From: Mycobacterium simiae
Lineage (GTDB): Bacteria > Actinomycetota > Actinomycetes > Mycobacteriales > Mycobacteriaceae
Length of the DNA stretch: 42,338 bases
Assembly (NCBI RefSeq): GCF_008370645.1
Contig: NZ_VTZN01000026.1
Location: 1 to 42,338 of the forward strand
Direction: 5' to 3'
Below the pieces are notes generated by a model, which did not search any database, was not told the DNA's origin, and saw nothing but the letters and a program-made list of their open reading frames with translations. Positions within the stretch are counted from its first letter, which is position 1. Every line of letters begins with the position of its first letter. Positions 26,801 through 37,132 of this stretch are shown here, piece after piece. A program made the translations under genes and the position numbers.

Positions 26801-29267
26801 TCGCGAAAATGGTGACCTGGGTGGTTTCGATGCCGTAGTCCTGCGAGTCGTCCAGGATCAGCTCCAGCACCGAGTAGCCCAATTCGTCCTGGACCAGCGC
26901 GTCGACCTTCTCGATCCACTCGGCGAATACCGGGTTGCGCAGGTACAAGCTCTTGCCCATCTTGCGGTGCTGAGCGCCGAAACCGGCGAGCACCCACACC
27001 GGGCCGTTGGTCACCGGGCCGTCGACGCTGAACACGTTCGGCGCCTGCTTGCCCCCGGCGATCGCCCGCAGCCCCTTGATCGCCTCGTCGTGATCGTGAG
27101 CCAGCACCACCGAACGGGAACGGCCATGGTTGCGCCGCGACAATGCTCGCCCGATGGACTCCAGCGACGACGCCTGGCCTTCGGGGCTTTCCATCCAGTC
27201 CGCCAGCTCCGCGGCGGCAGCCTTTTTGCGTGAGGTGAGGAACGCCGACACCGCCAGCGGGATCAAAGGCGGGCTAACCTCTTGTGCTGCAAGCTCTTCC
27301 AGCGCAGCTTCGTTGAGCCGCAACGCTTCTTCGGTGACACCCGGCAGCTCGAGCTCTTCATCCTCGGCCGCCGGTGTGTCGGTGATGATGTTGCCGAAGT
27401 CGTCGAACCGCAGCGCGTGGCCTTCCAGCGCGGGCGCCTCGGACGGGGCCGCCTCGGCGGGCGCCGCCGGCTCGGACTCCGGTTCACGCGCCTCTTTCTC
27501 CACCACGTCGCGGGGCAACACCTCACGCACGACCACGTGCGCGTTGGCGCCGCCAAAGCCGAAGCTGGACACCCCGGCCAGGGCGTAACCGCCGTACCGC
27601 GGCCAGTCGGTGGCGGTGTCAATTACCTTCAGGCGCATCGCGTCGAAGTCGATGTAGGGGCTGGGGCCGGCGAAGTTGATTGACGGCGGCAGCTTGTCAT
27701 GCTGCAACGCCAGCACCACCTTGGCCATGCTGGCCGCACCGGCCGCCGACTCCAGGTGTCCGACGTTGGTCTTCACCGCGCCCAGCAGTGCCGGCCGATC
27801 GGCGGGCCGGCCCCTGCCGACGACGCGGCCCAGCGCCTCGGCCTCGATCGGGTCACCGAGGATGGTGCCGGTGCCGTGGGCTTCGATGTAGTCAACGGTC
27901 CGGGGATCGATGCCGGCGTCCTTGTAGGCCCGGCGCAGCACGTCGGCTTGGGCGTCCTGGTTGGGCGCGATCAGGCCGTTGGACCGGCCGTCATGGTTGA
28001 CCGCGCTGCCGGCAATGACCGCCAGGATCTGGTCGCCGTCGCGGCGGGCATCGTCGACCCGCTTGAGCACCAGCATCCCGCCGCCCTCCGAGCGGGTGTA
28101 GCCGTCGGCGTCCGACGAAAACGACTTGATCCGGCCGTCCGGGGCCAGCACTTGTCCGATCTCGTCGAAACCCAGCGTCACCACGGGCGTGATCAGCGCG
28201 TTTACCCCGCCGGCGACCGCGACGTCGGCTTCACCGTTGCGCAGGGCCTGCACCGCCTGGTGGATGGCCACCAACGAACTCGAGCACGCCGTGTCGACGG
28301 CCACCGAAGGCCCGCGGAAGTCGTAGAAGTAGGACACCCGGTTGGCGATGATCGAGGTGGCGGTGCCGGTGATCGCGTAGGGATGGGCGACCGTCGGATC
28401 CGACACCGCCAGGAAGCTGTAGTCGTTGTTGGAGACGCCAACGTACACACCGACGGCCTCGCCGCGCAGACTGGACGCCGGGATCCGCGCATGCTCAAGC
28501 GCCTCCCAGGTCAACTCCAGCGCCATCCGCTGCTGCGGGTCGATATTGTCTGCTTCGGTCTTGGCCACCGCGAAGAACTCGGAGTCGAAGCCCTTGATGT
28601 CCTTGAGGTAGCCGCCGCGGGTGCGGGCGGCCGCAACCCGCGCGGCCAGCCGCGGCTCCTCCAGGAACTCCGTCCAGCGGCCCTCGGGCAAATCGGTGAT
28701 GGCATCGCGGCCTTCCAGCAGCGCCTGCCAGGTCTTGTCGGGGGTGTTCATATCGCCCGGCAACCGAGTCGACAAACCCACGATGGCGATGTCGACCCGT
28801 TCGGCGGGGCCGTTGCGCGACCAATCTGTGATGTCGACGCTGTCGTCGGTGGTTTCGGGCTCACCCTCGACGATGCGGGTGGCCAGCGATTCGATGGTCG
28901 GATGCTGGAATGCCACGGCGACCGACAACGTGACACCGGTCAGGTCCTCGATGTCGGCGGCCATGGCCACGGCGTCCCGCGACGACAAGCCCAGTTCCAC
29001 CATCGGCACGGACTCATCGATCGAGTCCGGCGCCTTCCCGACGGCCTTGCCCACCCAGTTGCGCAGCCATTGACGCATCTCGGGGACCGTTGTTATGCGC
29101 CGCTCTCCCCCACAAGCGGGTGGGGGTACCTCCCACGTGTGGGGGCCTGCCCCCACCGCATCGCTTCGGCCCCCGCAAGCGGGTGGTGCCCCCACTGCAT
29201 CGTCACCGGCGCGCATCTCGGTCTCGGTGGCGGGCGCGCTCTCCCGCTGTTGATCTACGTCAGCCAT
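23859..29267 (-). CDS. pks13: Polyketide synthase Pks13, mycolic acid condensase
   Basis: Pks13 performs the final Claisen condensation of mycolate synthesis. From the ATG at 29267 it has 1802 residues (1733 in M. tuberculosis). Domain order: N-terminal acyl carrier (phosphopantetheine site Ser96 in GLSSRD), ketosynthase (Cys328 in DTACSSS; EAHGTGT and KTNVGH histidines), acyltransferase (Ser845 in GQSLG), second carrier (Ser1308 in GLDSL), and C-terminal thioesterase (Ser1601 in GWSLGG, FHPAGG). Residues about 20-58 are an extra GC-rich segment encoded by a repeat element; the linker before the thioesterase is also longer. The start lies 7 nt after the fadD32 stop. An open extension to 29417 lies inside fadD32 and is rejected. 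Confidence 0.97.
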   Translation of the reverse strand: MADVDQQRESAPATETEMRAGDDAVGAPPACGGRSDAVGAGPHTWEVPPPACGGERRITTVPEMRQWLRNWVGKAVGKAPDSIDESVPMVELGLSSRDAVAMAADIEDLTGVTLSVAVAFQHPTIESLATRIVEGEPETTDDSVDITDWSRNGPAERVDIAIVGLSTRLPGDMNTPDKTWQALLEGRDAITDLPEGRWTEFLEEPRLAARVAAARTRGGYLKDIKGFDSEFFAVAKTEADNIDPQQRMALELTWEALEHARIPASSLRGEAVGVYVGVSNNDYSFLAVSDPTVAHPYAITGTATSIIANRVSYFYDFRGPSVAVDTACSSSLVAIHQAVQALRNGEADVAVAGGVNALITPVVTLGFDEIGQVLAPDGRIKSFSSDADGYTRSEGGGMLVLKRVDDARRDGDQILAVIAGSAVNHDGRSNGLIAPNQDAQADVLRRAYKDAGIDPRTVDYIEAHGTGTILGDPIEAEALGRVVGRGRPADRPALLGAVKTNVGHLESAAGAASMAKVVLALQHDKLPPSINFAGPSPYIDFDAMRLKVIDTATDWPRYGGYALAGVSSFGFGGANAHVVVREVLPRDVVEKEAREPESEPAAPAEAAPSEAPALEGHALRFDDFGNIITDTPAAEDEELELPGVTEEALRLNEAALEELAAQEVSPPLIPLAVSAFLTSRKKAAAAELADWMESPEGQASSLESIGRALSRRNHGRSRSVVLAHDHDEAIKGLRAIAGGKQAPNVFSVDGPVTNGPVWVLAGFGAQHRKMGKSLYLRNPVFAEWIEKVDALVQDELGYSVLELILDDSQDYGIETTQVTIFAIQIALGELLKHHGAKPAAVVGQSLGEAASAYFAGGLSLRDATRTICSRSHLMGEGEAMLFGEYIRLMALVEYSADEIKTVFSDFPDLEVCVYAAPTQTVIGGPPEQVDAIIARAESSGKFARKFQTKGASHTQQMDPLLGELSAELQGIKAMSPSCGVYSTVHEGSYIKPGSEPIHDVEYWKKGLRHSVYFTHGIRNAVDSGHTTFLELAPNPVALMQVGLTTAAAGLHDAQLIPTLARKQDEVESMISTMAQLYVYGHDLDIRTLFTRAKGPEDYAAIPPTRFKRKEHWLDAHFSGDASVVMPGNHVALPDGRHVWEYAPRDAATDLAALVKAAAAQVLSDCQLTAAEQRAVPGEGARLVTTLTRHPGGAAVQVHARIDESFTLVYDALVARGGSQSVLPTAVGVGTAIAAPTAVAAEAPVEEPAAETLTDSLTTRYLGSDVGRWSPDSGETIGERLGTIVGAAMGYEPEDLPWEVPLIELGLDSLMAVRIKNRVEYDFDLPPIQLTAVRDANLYNVEKLIEYAVEHRDEVEQLSDYQKTQTAEEIAKAQAELLHAKTPATAAEPAPETPAPPPVSDVAIPPPPTDPSGPAGNGQPNLAAAAEALNSEAVAKALNSDVPPRDAAERVTFATWAIVTGKSAGGIFNPLPKLDDATAAKMAQRLSERAEGPITAADVLTSSNIEALADKVRSYLEAGVVDGFVRTLRARPEGSSRTPVFVFHPAGGSTVVYEPLLKRLPAGTPMYGFERVEGSIEERAAAYVPKLIEMQGDGPYILAGWSLGGVLAYACAIGLRQQGKDVRWVGLIDAVRAGEEIPQTKEEIRKRWDRYARFAEKTFNVTIPAIPYEQLEELDDEGQIRFVLEAVGQSGVQIPAGIIEHQRTSYLDNRAIDTAQIQSYDGHVTLYMADRYHDDAIMFEPRYAVRQPDGGWGEYVSDLEVVPIGGEHIQAIDEPIIAKVGEHMSRALNKIEHDVEAEQRAPK
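29094..29210 (-). repeat. REP-like GC-rich repeat inserted in frame in pks13
   Basis: Two related units with the core CCCGCTTG(C/T)GGGGG on the gene strand (29106-29121 and 29168-29183 areas) are joined by a palindromic stretch GGGGGCAGGCCCCC. They encode the Gly/Pro/Ala-rich segment with PPACGG repeated twice, which has no counterpart in the M. tuberculosis protein. The length is a multiple of three and the reading frame stays open through both units. Confidence 0.7.
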
Positions 29268-29274
29268 GGGTGCC

Positions 29275-31164
29275 TCAGGATCCGGTGGCGAAGACCGTCG
29301 GGGACGCGACGCCACTGCGCAGGCTGCCGTCGAGGTAGGCGGCACGGCAGGCGCGTCGGCCGATCTTGCCGCTGGAGGTTCGCGGAATGGTGCCGGCCTG
29401 CACCAACAGCACGTCACGCACGGTCACCCCATGCCCGACGGCGATGGCGGCCCGGATGTCATCAGCGATCGGTTGGTATTCAAGCTTGTGCGTGCCGGCG
29501 GCGCGTTCCCCGACAATCACCAGCTGCTCCGAGGTGTCGTCGGGGTCGAACTTCAGGCCGGCGTGCGGGTCGTCGAACACCTTCTGCGGCAACTGGTTGG
29601 CAGGCACCGAGAAGGCCGCCACGTAGCCCACCCGCAACGCCTTGGTGGACTCCTGCGCGGTGTATTCGAGGTCCTGCGGGTAGTGGTTGCGGCCGTCGAT
29701 GATCACCAAGTCCTTGATCCGGCCCGTTATATAGAGGTGCCCCTTGAAATAGGTCCCGTAGTCGCCGGTGCGCACCCACAGCGCGTCGTCGGTTGCTCCT
29801 TCCGCGTGTGACTCGCTGACCCGCGACTTGAGGATATTTCGGAAGATCTGAGCAGACTCGTCTTCCTTGCCCCAGTAGCCCACACCCAGATTGTTGCCGT
29901 GCAGCCAGATCTCGCCGACCTGCCCGTCCGGCAGCTCGCTCGCCGTCTCGGTGTCGACGATGATCGCCCATTCGTCGACACCGACCTTGCCGGCCGAGAC
30001 CTGTGCGACGGCGTTCGGGGTATCGGCGGCTACCTCGACAAAGCGCTGGTTGTTCAGCTCGTCGCGGTCCACGTGGATCACAGTCGGAGGCTCGTCCATC
30101 GGCGTGGTGGAGACGAACAGCGTCGCCTCAGCCAGCCCGTAGGACGGCTTGACGGCGGTCTCCTTCAGCCCGTAGGGCTTGAACGCGTCGTAGAACTTGC
30201 GCACCGATGCCGGGGACACCGGCTCGCTGCCGTTGAGGATCCCCTTGACGTTGCTCAGGTCCAGGGGCGGCTCGTCGTCGCGTGGTACACCGCGTACCGC
30301 GGCATGTTCGAAGGCGAAGTTGGGTGCCGCAGAGAAGGTGCCGCCGATGTCGTCGGGCTTGCGCGCGAGTTCGCGGATCCAGCGGCCGGGCCGGCGCACG
30401 AACGCGGCCGGCGTCATGAAGGTGAAGGGATGCCCGAGCACCGACGTGAGCAGGACCGTGATCAGGCCCATGTCATGGAAGAACGGGAGCCAGCTGACCC
30501 CCCGATCTCCTTCTTGTCCTTCCAACGCATTGAGGACCTGCAGCACGTTGGTGGGCAAGTTCAGATGGGTGATCTGCACGCCGGTCGGGGTACGGGTGGA
30601 TCCGGAAGTGTATTGCAAATACGCCGTGGTGGACTCGTTGGCGTCCGGCTCCTGCCAGGTGGAGGCGACCTCGGTGGGAACCGCGTCGACGGCGATGACG
30701 CGGGGCCGTTCCTTGGCCGAACGGCTGCGGATGAACTTGCGCACGCCCTCGGCGGAGTCGCTGGTGGTCAGGATGGTCGACGGGGTGCAGTCGTCGAGCA
30801 CCGCGTGCAATCGGCCGACGTGGCCGGGCTCGGCCGGGTCGAACAACGGCACCGCGATCCGGCCGGAATACAGTGCGCCAAAGAACGAGATAAGGTAATC
30901 CAGGTTTTGCGGGCACAGGATCGCGATCCGGTCGCCGGGTTGAGTTACCTGCTGCAGCCGAGCACCGACAGCGCGGTTGCGGGCGCTGAACTCCGACCAC
31001 AGAATGTCACGTTCGATGCCATCCCGTTCGGTGGAGAAGTCCAGGAACCGGTAGGCCAGCTTGTCGCCGCGGACTCGCGCCCACTTTTCGACGTGGCGCA
31101 CCAGATTAGTGTTCTCCGGGAACCGGATCTTTCCGTTCACGATGAACGGGTTGTGGTACGCCAT
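29275..31164 (-). CDS. fadD32: Long-chain fatty acid AMP ligase FadD32
   Basis: FadD32 activates the meromycolic chain as an acyl-adenylate and loads it on the N-terminal carrier domain of Pks13. The ATG at 31164 gives 629 residues and is preceded by AGGAGAG; a GTG at 31182 would add six. Motifs of the FAAL branch of adenylating enzymes are present: YTSGSTR (phosphate loop), [11 protein letters not shown], and WVRTGDYG with [20 protein letters not shown]. The FAAL-specific insertion keeps the enzyme in the ligase-to-carrier role rather than CoA ligation. First gene of the fadD32-pks13-accD4 operon, with a 319-nt upstream region containing twin inverted repeats. Confidence 0.97.
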   Translation of the reverse strand: MAYHNPFIVNGKIRFPENTNLVRHVEKWARVRGDKLAYRFLDFSTERDGIERDILWSEFSARNRAVGARLQQVTQPGDRIAILCPQNLDYLISFFGALYSGRIAVPLFDPAEPGHVGRLHAVLDDCTPSTILTTSDSAEGVRKFIRSRSAKERPRVIAVDAVPTEVASTWQEPDANESTTAYLQYTSGSTRTPTGVQITHLNLPTNVLQVLNALEGQEGDRGVSWLPFFHDMGLITVLLTSVLGHPFTFMTPAAFVRRPGRWIRELARKPDDIGGTFSAAPNFAFEHAAVRGVPRDDEPPLDLSNVKGILNGSEPVSPASVRKFYDAFKPYGLKETAVKPSYGLAEATLFVSTTPMDEPPTVIHVDRDELNNQRFVEVAADTPNAVAQVSAGKVGVDEWAIIVDTETASELPDGQVGEIWLHGNNLGVGYWGKEDESAQIFRNILKSRVSESHAEGATDDALWVRTGDYGTYFKGHLYITGRIKDLVIIDGRNHYPQDLEYTAQESTKALRVGYVAAFSVPANQLPQKVFDDPHAGLKFDPDDTSEQLVIVGERAAGTHKLEYQPIADDIRAAIAVGHGVTVRDVLLVQAGTIPRTSSGKIGRRACRAAYLDGSLRSGVASPTVFATGS

Positions 31165-31483
31165 GCCGCTCTCTCCTGTCACAACACTGCTCGGTCGGCT
31201 ACGCCGACTGGGTTACATCTTGGTCGGCTCCGCCGACGATTTAGGTATGTGCCCGTAGTGGCCCCCCGCGCGGGCGCACCGATGGTGCCAGCCACGAAAC
31301 CCGATGGGCCCATCCACATGCTCTTAAATTTTTCTTAATGTTAATGGGCGTGTCCCGACACACCAAATCACAAAGTAACGCTGATAGCACCGAATAGCGG
31401 TGCACTATTCGGCCATGTCGTATTGGTCGGTCCTGTCCGCCAGCGGATGCTGCCTCCCACACCGCCTGGTCCGGCCCGATCGG
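31165..31483 (-). promoter_or_regulatory. fadD32 upstream region
   Basis: This gene-free stretch must carry the promoter of the mycolate condensation operon and the end of the culp6 transcript. It contains two near-identical inverted repeats near the gene (31194-31237), and farther out an AT-rich segment (31321-31345) next to the palindrome GTGTC-CC-GACAC (31350-31361). The AT-rich segment is the best candidate for the -10 region, but no consensus pair stands out. Confidence 0.5.
31194..31237 (-). promoter_or_regulatory. Twin inverted repeats in the fadD32 leader
   Basis: GTCGGC-TAC-GCCGAC (31194-31208) and GTCGGC-TCC-GCCGAC (31223-31237) have perfect 6-bp arms and the same 3-nt spacer layout, 29 bp apart. 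They lie 30-73 nt before the fadD32 start. They could be paired operator sites for a dimeric regulator or two small RNA hairpins in the leader. Confidence 0.55.
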
Positions 31484-32497
31484 TTACCCGTGCTTAGGAT
31501 GCGGCGCCTTGTCCAGGAGCCTGCGCGCCCAGTTCAGCGTCCATTCCGTCGCCGGTTCCCCGTCGGAGTTCCAAAAATCCGGAGTGGCATACATCGCATG
31601 GACCGGCTGGCCGGCGCCGCCGGCCAGGGTGTTAAGCGTGGTCGGCAGGTTAGCGGGACTGAACGCCTCTTGCGGGGCGGCGCAGATCAGGTCGCCCTCG
31701 GCGCAGATCTCATTGGTCCGGTCGTCAAGCGCACCGAAGCCACCGGGCCGCGCCCCCGTCATCGTCATGCCGAGCCCGGAGAGCGCCGGCACCTCGTGCA
31801 GGGTGACCTCGGCCCCCTCCCCTTGCGGACTGGGCGGGATGTCGTTACCCACGCCAGGCTGGCGGCGTCCATCGGCGATCAGCGTCACGCCCAGCACCAG
31901 GTCGTCGTCGACGGGTCCGCGGCCGTTGCCGATATCGCTGGCAACGTCGCCGGCAATCACCGCGCCCTGCGAGAAGCCGATCAGCACGAAGCTGGTCAGC
32001 GGGCACCGGTTGTTCATGTCCGTCATCGCCTGCACCATCGCGCGGGTGCCCTCTGCCCGGCTTTCGTTATAGGAAATCTGGCCGTCAGCACTGAGCGGAT
32101 TATGGAACTGCGCGGTATAGGGAACCGTGAACGTCTGCACCCGGGATCCAGGGAACTGCTGGGCGATGGGCCCGGTCACACTGAGCAGCAACGCCTTCGG
32201 GTTAGCCGTCGGGGCAATAGGGTTGTCCTGCGGTGACGACTCCCAGGTGCCCGGGACCGAGATCAACTGCACATCGGGGCAGGAGGCGTCCTGCGAAGCG
32301 GGCCGTGGCTTGCGTGGGTGGGTCGCGGTCGGACCCGGAGTGAGAATGCCGGGCGGTATTGCGCTGGGCGGAGTGGAAGGGCGCCGCAGCAACATCACCC
32401 CACCCACGATGACCAGCGCGACGACGCACGCCATCGCGCCCGCCGCCACCCAGGCGAGGATTCGGTGGCGTCGTCTACGCCGGGAGTTGGTGGCCAT
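31484..32497 (-). CDS. culp6: Cutinase-like envelope lipase/thioesterase Culp6
   Basis: A 337-residue serine esterase of the cutinase family, orthologous in place and length to the essential M. tuberculosis Rv3802c, reported to have phospholipase A and thioesterase activity in the cell envelope. An Arg-rich start (NSRRRRRHR) leads into one membrane helix (about residues 13-37), then a Pro-rich linker (about 38-68) and the hydrolase domain with the nucleophile Ser in GFSQGA. The expected Asp and His of the triad should lie near ICAEGD and HAMYATPDF in the C-terminal third. It lies between fadD32 and fbpD on the same strand, with long gaps on both sides, so it may have its own promoter. Confidence 0.93.
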   Translation of the reverse strand: MATNSRRRRRHRILAWVAAGAMACVVALVIVGGVMLLRRPSTPPSAIPPGILTPGPTATHPRKPRPASQDASCPDVQLISVPGTWESSPQDNPIAPTANPKALLLSVTGPIAQQFPGSRVQTFTVPYTAQFHNPLSADGQISYNESRAEGTRAMVQAMTDMNNRCPLTSFVLIGFSQGAVIAGDVASDIGNGRGPVDDDLVLGVTLIADGRRQPGVGNDIPPSPQGEGAEVTLHEVPALSGLGMTMTGARPGGFGALDDRTNEICAEGDLICAAPQEAFSPANLPTTLNTLAGGAGQPVHAMYATPDFWNSDGEPATEWTLNWARRLLDKAPHPKHG

Positions 32498-32586
32498 GTT
32501 CTCCTACTAGCAGAGTCGGTACGCCTGAGCCAAGGTGCGGGGGCGGTGCCGACGCGCACGCTCCCCACCCGAGCCACCCGAACGCG

Positions 32587-32606
32587 CCCGCACCGCGTGG
32601 TGCGGG
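32587..32606 (-). terminator. Hairpin between fbpD and culp6
   Basis: CCCGCACC-GCGT-GGTGCGGG, a perfect 8-bp stem with a 4-nt loop, in the 199-nt gap after fbpD. It has no U-tract. It may end the fbpD transcript about 90 nt after its stop, or act in the culp6 leader. Confidence 0.4.
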
Positions 32607-32696
32607 AATACCGACCGCTGCTGCACTCCATACACGGTACCGGCTCGTGATGAAGTCCCGTCCTGGTCTCCTAGGCCTGTGGTGGGTGGCGCTCGG

Positions 32697-33602
32697 TTAG
32701 CGAATGGCGCCGACGATATCGCCGGACATGGCGCCCAGCTGAGCCGACCAAGAGCCCCAGCCGTTATCCCCGCCGCCGGGGAAGTCGAAGTGGCCGTTGT
32801 GCCCACCGACGTTGCGATATTGCTGGTAGAACGAGCGGCTGTCACCCATCGCTGCGCCGGCTTGGCCGATCATGGCGGCGGGATCACTGGCCCCGATGTT
32901 AGTCGGACTCCAGACCCACACCCGGGTGTTGTTCGATGCCAACAGCGAGGCATGCACCCACGGGTCGTGCCATTTCCACCGGCCCAACTGTGGGGCGCCC
33001 CACATTCCGTTGCCGTCCACGCCGCCGAACTGTTGCAGCCCGGCCAGGATCGCACCGTTTGTCGTGGTGCTGGACGGATACAGGAACCCGGAGAGCGATC
33101 CAGCGAAGCCGAATCGGTCGGGGTGGAAGGCGGCCAGGGCCATCGCGCCGTACCCACCTTGAGAGGCGCCCACCGCGGCGTGGCCACCGGGCGCCAAGCC
33201 CTTATTGGCGGCCAGCCAATCGGGCAGCTCGGCCGACAGGAACGTGTCCCACTGCTTGCTGCCGTCCTGCTCCCAGTTGGTGTACATGCTGTAGGCGCCA
33301 CCGGCCGGCGCCACGACCGAGATTCCCTTGCCGGCCAAGGTGTTCATGGCGTTGCCCGCGGTAACCCAGTTGCTGACATCGGGGCCGGCGTTGAAGGCAT
33401 CGAGCAGGTAGACCGCGTGCGGCCCGCCGGCCAAGAACGCCACCGGGATGTCTCGGCCCATCGCGCCCGACGGCACCATCAGGGTTTCGTATGGGGCGGC
33501 TGTGGCCGTACCCGCGGAGCCCGCCACGCCTACGACACTGCCCAACGCGAGTGACAGCACGGCAATGCCGAGCAGCCGCAACCACACCGACAGACCCCTC
33601 AT
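32697..33602 (-). CDS. fbpD: Antigen 85-related secreted protein MPT51 (FbpD)
   Basis: FbpD/MPT51 is a secreted alpha/beta-hydrolase-fold paralogue of the antigen 85 mycolyltransferases that lacks mycolyl transfer and is thought to bind fibronectin or cell-wall glycans. The ATG at 33602, preceded by GGAGGT, gives 301 residues with a signal peptide ending TATAA-PYETL (about residue 34). The nucleophile position reads GASQGG, so a Ser is present. The partners are missing: the Glu region reads AMIGQAG and the His region reads GGGDNGWGS. Upstream open sequence to 33707 carries no ribosome-binding site. A strong terminator lies between it and fbpA, so the two are separate units. Confidence 0.95.
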   Translation of the reverse strand: MRGLSVWLRLLGIAVLSLALGSVVGVAGSAGTATAAPYETLMVPSGAMGRDIPVAFLAGGPHAVYLLDAFNAGPDVSNWVTAGNAMNTLAGKGISVVAPAGGAYSMYTNWEQDGSKQWDTFLSAELPDWLAANKGLAPGGHAAVGASQGGYGAMALAAFHPDRFGFAGSLSGFLYPSSTTTNGAILAGLQQFGGVDGNGMWGAPQLGRWKWHDPWVHASLLASNNTRVWVWSPTNIGASDPAAMIGQAGAAMGDSRSFYQQYRNVGGHNGHFDFPGGGDNGWGSWSAQLGAMSGDIVGAIR

Positions 33603-33702
33603 GTCCACCTCCATCGTCCAGCACTGCAATGGGTTCGAGGCAGGCCCGGCCCGCAAGGTAGCTAACCACACCCGGTACGGCGCGATAAAGGGGAGATAAC
33701 GG

Positions 33703-33740
33703 ACCAACGGCGGCGATCCCGAGGGATCGCCGCCGTTGGT
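33703..33740 (-). terminator. 18-bp hairpin terminator after fbpA
   Basis: The arms 33703-33720 and 33723-33740 (outer ends ACCAACGG/CCGTTGGT, inner GATCCC/GGGATC) are perfectly complementary over 18 bp with a 2-nt centre. The hairpin begins 6 nt after the fbpA stop on the minus strand. The stem is long and GC-rich with no U-run, typical for mycobacteria. Confidence 0.85.
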
Positions 33741-33746
33741 TGCCGT

Positions 33747-34850
<1,104 letters not shown>

Positions 34851-34984
34851 TCAACTACGTCGGACTGCGTGCACGCGGCGTCGCAGTGCCCGTGTAGTCA
34901 ACCACATCTTCGGGTCGGTTCTCTCATCGAGCGCCGTGCTAAAAGCGTTACCGGACGGTTATCCGGTGTGATCATCCGGCCGTG

Positions 34985-35007
34985 AAAGGCGCGTCGAACT
35001 CGCCTTT
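34985..35007 (-). terminator. Candidate terminator downstream of aftB
   Basis: On the minus strand AAAGGCG, a 9-nt loop, then CGCCTTT, a 7-bp stem ending in T residues. It lies 160 nt after the aftB stop. Moderately convincing as the end of the glf-to-aftB transcript. Confidence 0.4.
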
Positions 35008-35166
35008 TCCCATGTGCCCGCACTTCAGTGCGCGCTGGTAACGAATGGAATGTGATGTTGCTGTCAGTCCGCCGCCGCGGCCAGACCCGGCGTGACGATC
35101 GATGGATGTAGGTCTAGCGAAAAGTCTTGCTGCCAGGGCGCTCGCATGGGCGGTGTAGCCCCCAAA

Positions 35167-37101
35167 TCACTCGCGAGGCGGGACGGGCGGGACGTCCGGT
35201 ATCTCGAGCCCGCACCTGATGAGCTCGAAGAGCGGAACGCGGTCGATCCGATACCGGGTGTACTCGAATGAGTGCACCACGTTGGACACAAAGCGGTGCA
35301 GGGTCATCGGTGCCCGTACCGAGTTGAGCATCGCCTGAGTCGCCGGGCATCGCAGAGCCGCCTCCGCCTGGGCGACCCAGGCCTGATCGAGGTAACCGGG
35401 GACGCCCGGATACCACTTCACCCATGGACCGTCGGCGATCACCCAGTCCGGGAACAGGTTCTTGTCGTGGCCGATCCGGCCGTGCTGCAACCGCTGCGTA
35501 TGTTGGGCCAGCGGGTTTGCCAACCCGATCTGGTCGATCACTTTGACGTCCAGCCCGACGTTCATCCCCAACATGCCCAAGTTGGTGAAAAATACTGCGT
35601 GTTGCGGCTTTTGGGTGGCCGGGATGCCCGGCGCCGTACCCGCCGGGATCATCGGCACGAGATCCCACTGAGTGTAGTTGCCAGACGGTAGCAGCAAGGC
35701 GCCGTCCGGGGTGTTGTCGAGCGCCGTCAAGACGGCGGCCATCCGCGGGTAATCGAGATAGTCGGCGGCAGTCAGCGGATGCGCGTGTCCGGTGGCCTGG
35801 GCATAGAAGCGGCGCTCGTCGACAATGCCGGTATAGGTGACGTGGGTGGCGTCGTCGCCCATTCCTGGCGAGTTCGCGGCCCACAGCGACCACCCCGCGA
35901 TCCCCAACCAGAGCACGCTCACCACCCCGGCTAGCCAGTACCCGGTCTCCTTGGAGAAGTCCTTCCCGTCGGGCACTACCAAGGGGATCACCGCGACCGG
36001 AGCCAGCAAACAGAACAGCGGCGCCAGCAACACTCGGCCGTGCATGAAGTCGCCGCCCTGCCGAATCCAGTACAACGCTTGCAGCACACCGCTGCCCACC
36101 ATGAACACCACCACCGCCGCCGGACTTTGCACCGCCCGGGCCACCCGCCCGTAGTCGGGCGCCAGCACCGGCCGCAGAAACGACGGCCTACGGCGCGCCA
36201 GCATCAGCACCAGCCCTAGCGGGACCAGCAGTACTACCGGTAGCCACAGCGCGTACGGCTGGTTGAAGTTGGAGAGATAAATCATGCCCTGCGACCATTT
36301 GTCGCCGGCTGCGTCCTTCGCAAGAGCAGTTCCGGGCACTAGCAACCCGTAGTAGCCCATGCGGAAGATTTGATAGGCGACTGGCAAGAACCCGCCAGCA
36401 ATCACGATCAGCATGCGGCGCCGCCAGCTCCGCGCCGCGATCAGCATCATAATCAACGCCAGGCCGCCCATCAGTGCTAGCTCGGGGCGGACCAACACGC
36501 TCAATCCCGCCACGAAGGCCAATGCGCCGATGAAAGCCGCGCTCTGCGCACGGACCCGAAGCGGCTGCGACCAGCAAACCATCATCCACCACAGCAACCC
36601 GAGGTAGGTCAACACCAGACCGCTCTCCAGGCCGGACGTAGCAAAGTCCCGTGCCGGTGGTACTGCGATGTAGACCAGCGCTCCAGCCGGCAACATGATC
36701 GCTCGCCGACCCCGCAGGCTCGGCGCATACAACCGGCCCGTGCCCAACATCAGCAGCACCACGCCCAGTAGCGATAGGGCCAGGGATACCGCCAGCGCCA
36801 CGTATTCCAGACGCATCGGTCCGCCCACCCAGCTCGCCGCGTACAGCAGGTAGGTCCACACGGTCGAGGTGTTCGCCTCCACCCGCTCGCCGGCGTTGAA
36901 GACCGGACCGTTACCGGCCAGCAGGTTACGCACCGTGCGCAGCACGATCAGCCCGTCGTCGGCGATCCAGCGGCGCTGCCATGCTCCCCACCCGAACAGC
37001 GCGGCAACCATCGCCGCGCTGACCCACAGGCTGATCCGGACCGTGGTGTCATACGGGAACGCCGGCCACCGGACCCGCTTGACGGCTGGCCGGCGGGTCA
37101 A
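35167..37101 (-). CDS. aftB: Terminal arabinofuranosyltransferase AftB
   Basis: AftB is a GT-C membrane glycosyltransferase (GT89) that adds the terminal beta-1,2-linked arabinofuranose to arabinan from decaprenyl-phosphoryl-arabinose. It has about ten hydrophobic segments, the acidic pair in RWIADDGLIVLRT, the loop VEANTSTVWTY, and an extracytoplasmic C-terminal third (YLDYPRMAAVL, DKNLFPDWVIADGPWVKW). The start is uncertain: the position of the M. tuberculosis start (before RISLW) has GTC preceded by ACG and cannot serve. The nearest plausible in-frame start is TTG at 37101 (644 residues, basic N-terminus MTRRPAVKR); a TTG at 37158 would overlap ubiA. Last gene of the glf-to-aftB operon. 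Confidence 0.93.
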   Translation of the reverse strand: MTRRPAVKRVRWPAFPYDTTVRISLWVSAAMVAALFGWGAWQRRWIADDGLIVLRTVRNLLAGNGPVFNAGERVEANTSTVWTYLLYAASWVGGPMRLEYVALAVSLALSLLGVVLLMLGTGRLYAPSLRGRRAIMLPAGALVYIAVPPARDFATSGLESGLVLTYLGLLWWMMVCWSQPLRVRAQSAAFIGALAFVAGLSVLVRPELALMGGLALIMMLIAARSWRRRMLIVIAGGFLPVAYQIFRMGYYGLLVPGTALAKDAAGDKWSQGMIYLSNFNQPYALWLPVVLLVPLGLVLMLARRRPSFLRPVLAPDYGRVARAVQSPAAVVVFMVGSGVLQALYWIRQGGDFMHGRVLLAPLFCLLAPVAVIPLVVPDGKDFSKETGYWLAGVVSVLWLGIAGWSLWAANSPGMGDDATHVTYTGIVDERRFYAQATGHAHPLTAADYLDYPRMAAVLTALDNTPDGALLLPSGNYTQWDLVPMIPAGTAPGIPATQKPQHAVFFTNLGMLGMNVGLDVKVIDQIGLANPLAQHTQRLQHGRIGHDKNLFPDWVIADGPWVKWYPGVPGYLDQAWVAQAEAALRCPATQAMLNSVRAPMTLHRFVSNVVHSFEYTRYRIDRVPLFELIRCGLEIPDVPPVPPRE

Positions 37102-37132
37102 CGCACTGGCCTGTAGGGCTTTGAGTGTGGAG

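Noticed and set aside
27699..29702. 667-codon plus-strand open frame opposite pks13/fadD32
   Set aside because: Antisense to conserved ketosynthase and FadD32 sequence; composition is that of a shadow frame and there is no ribosome-binding site.
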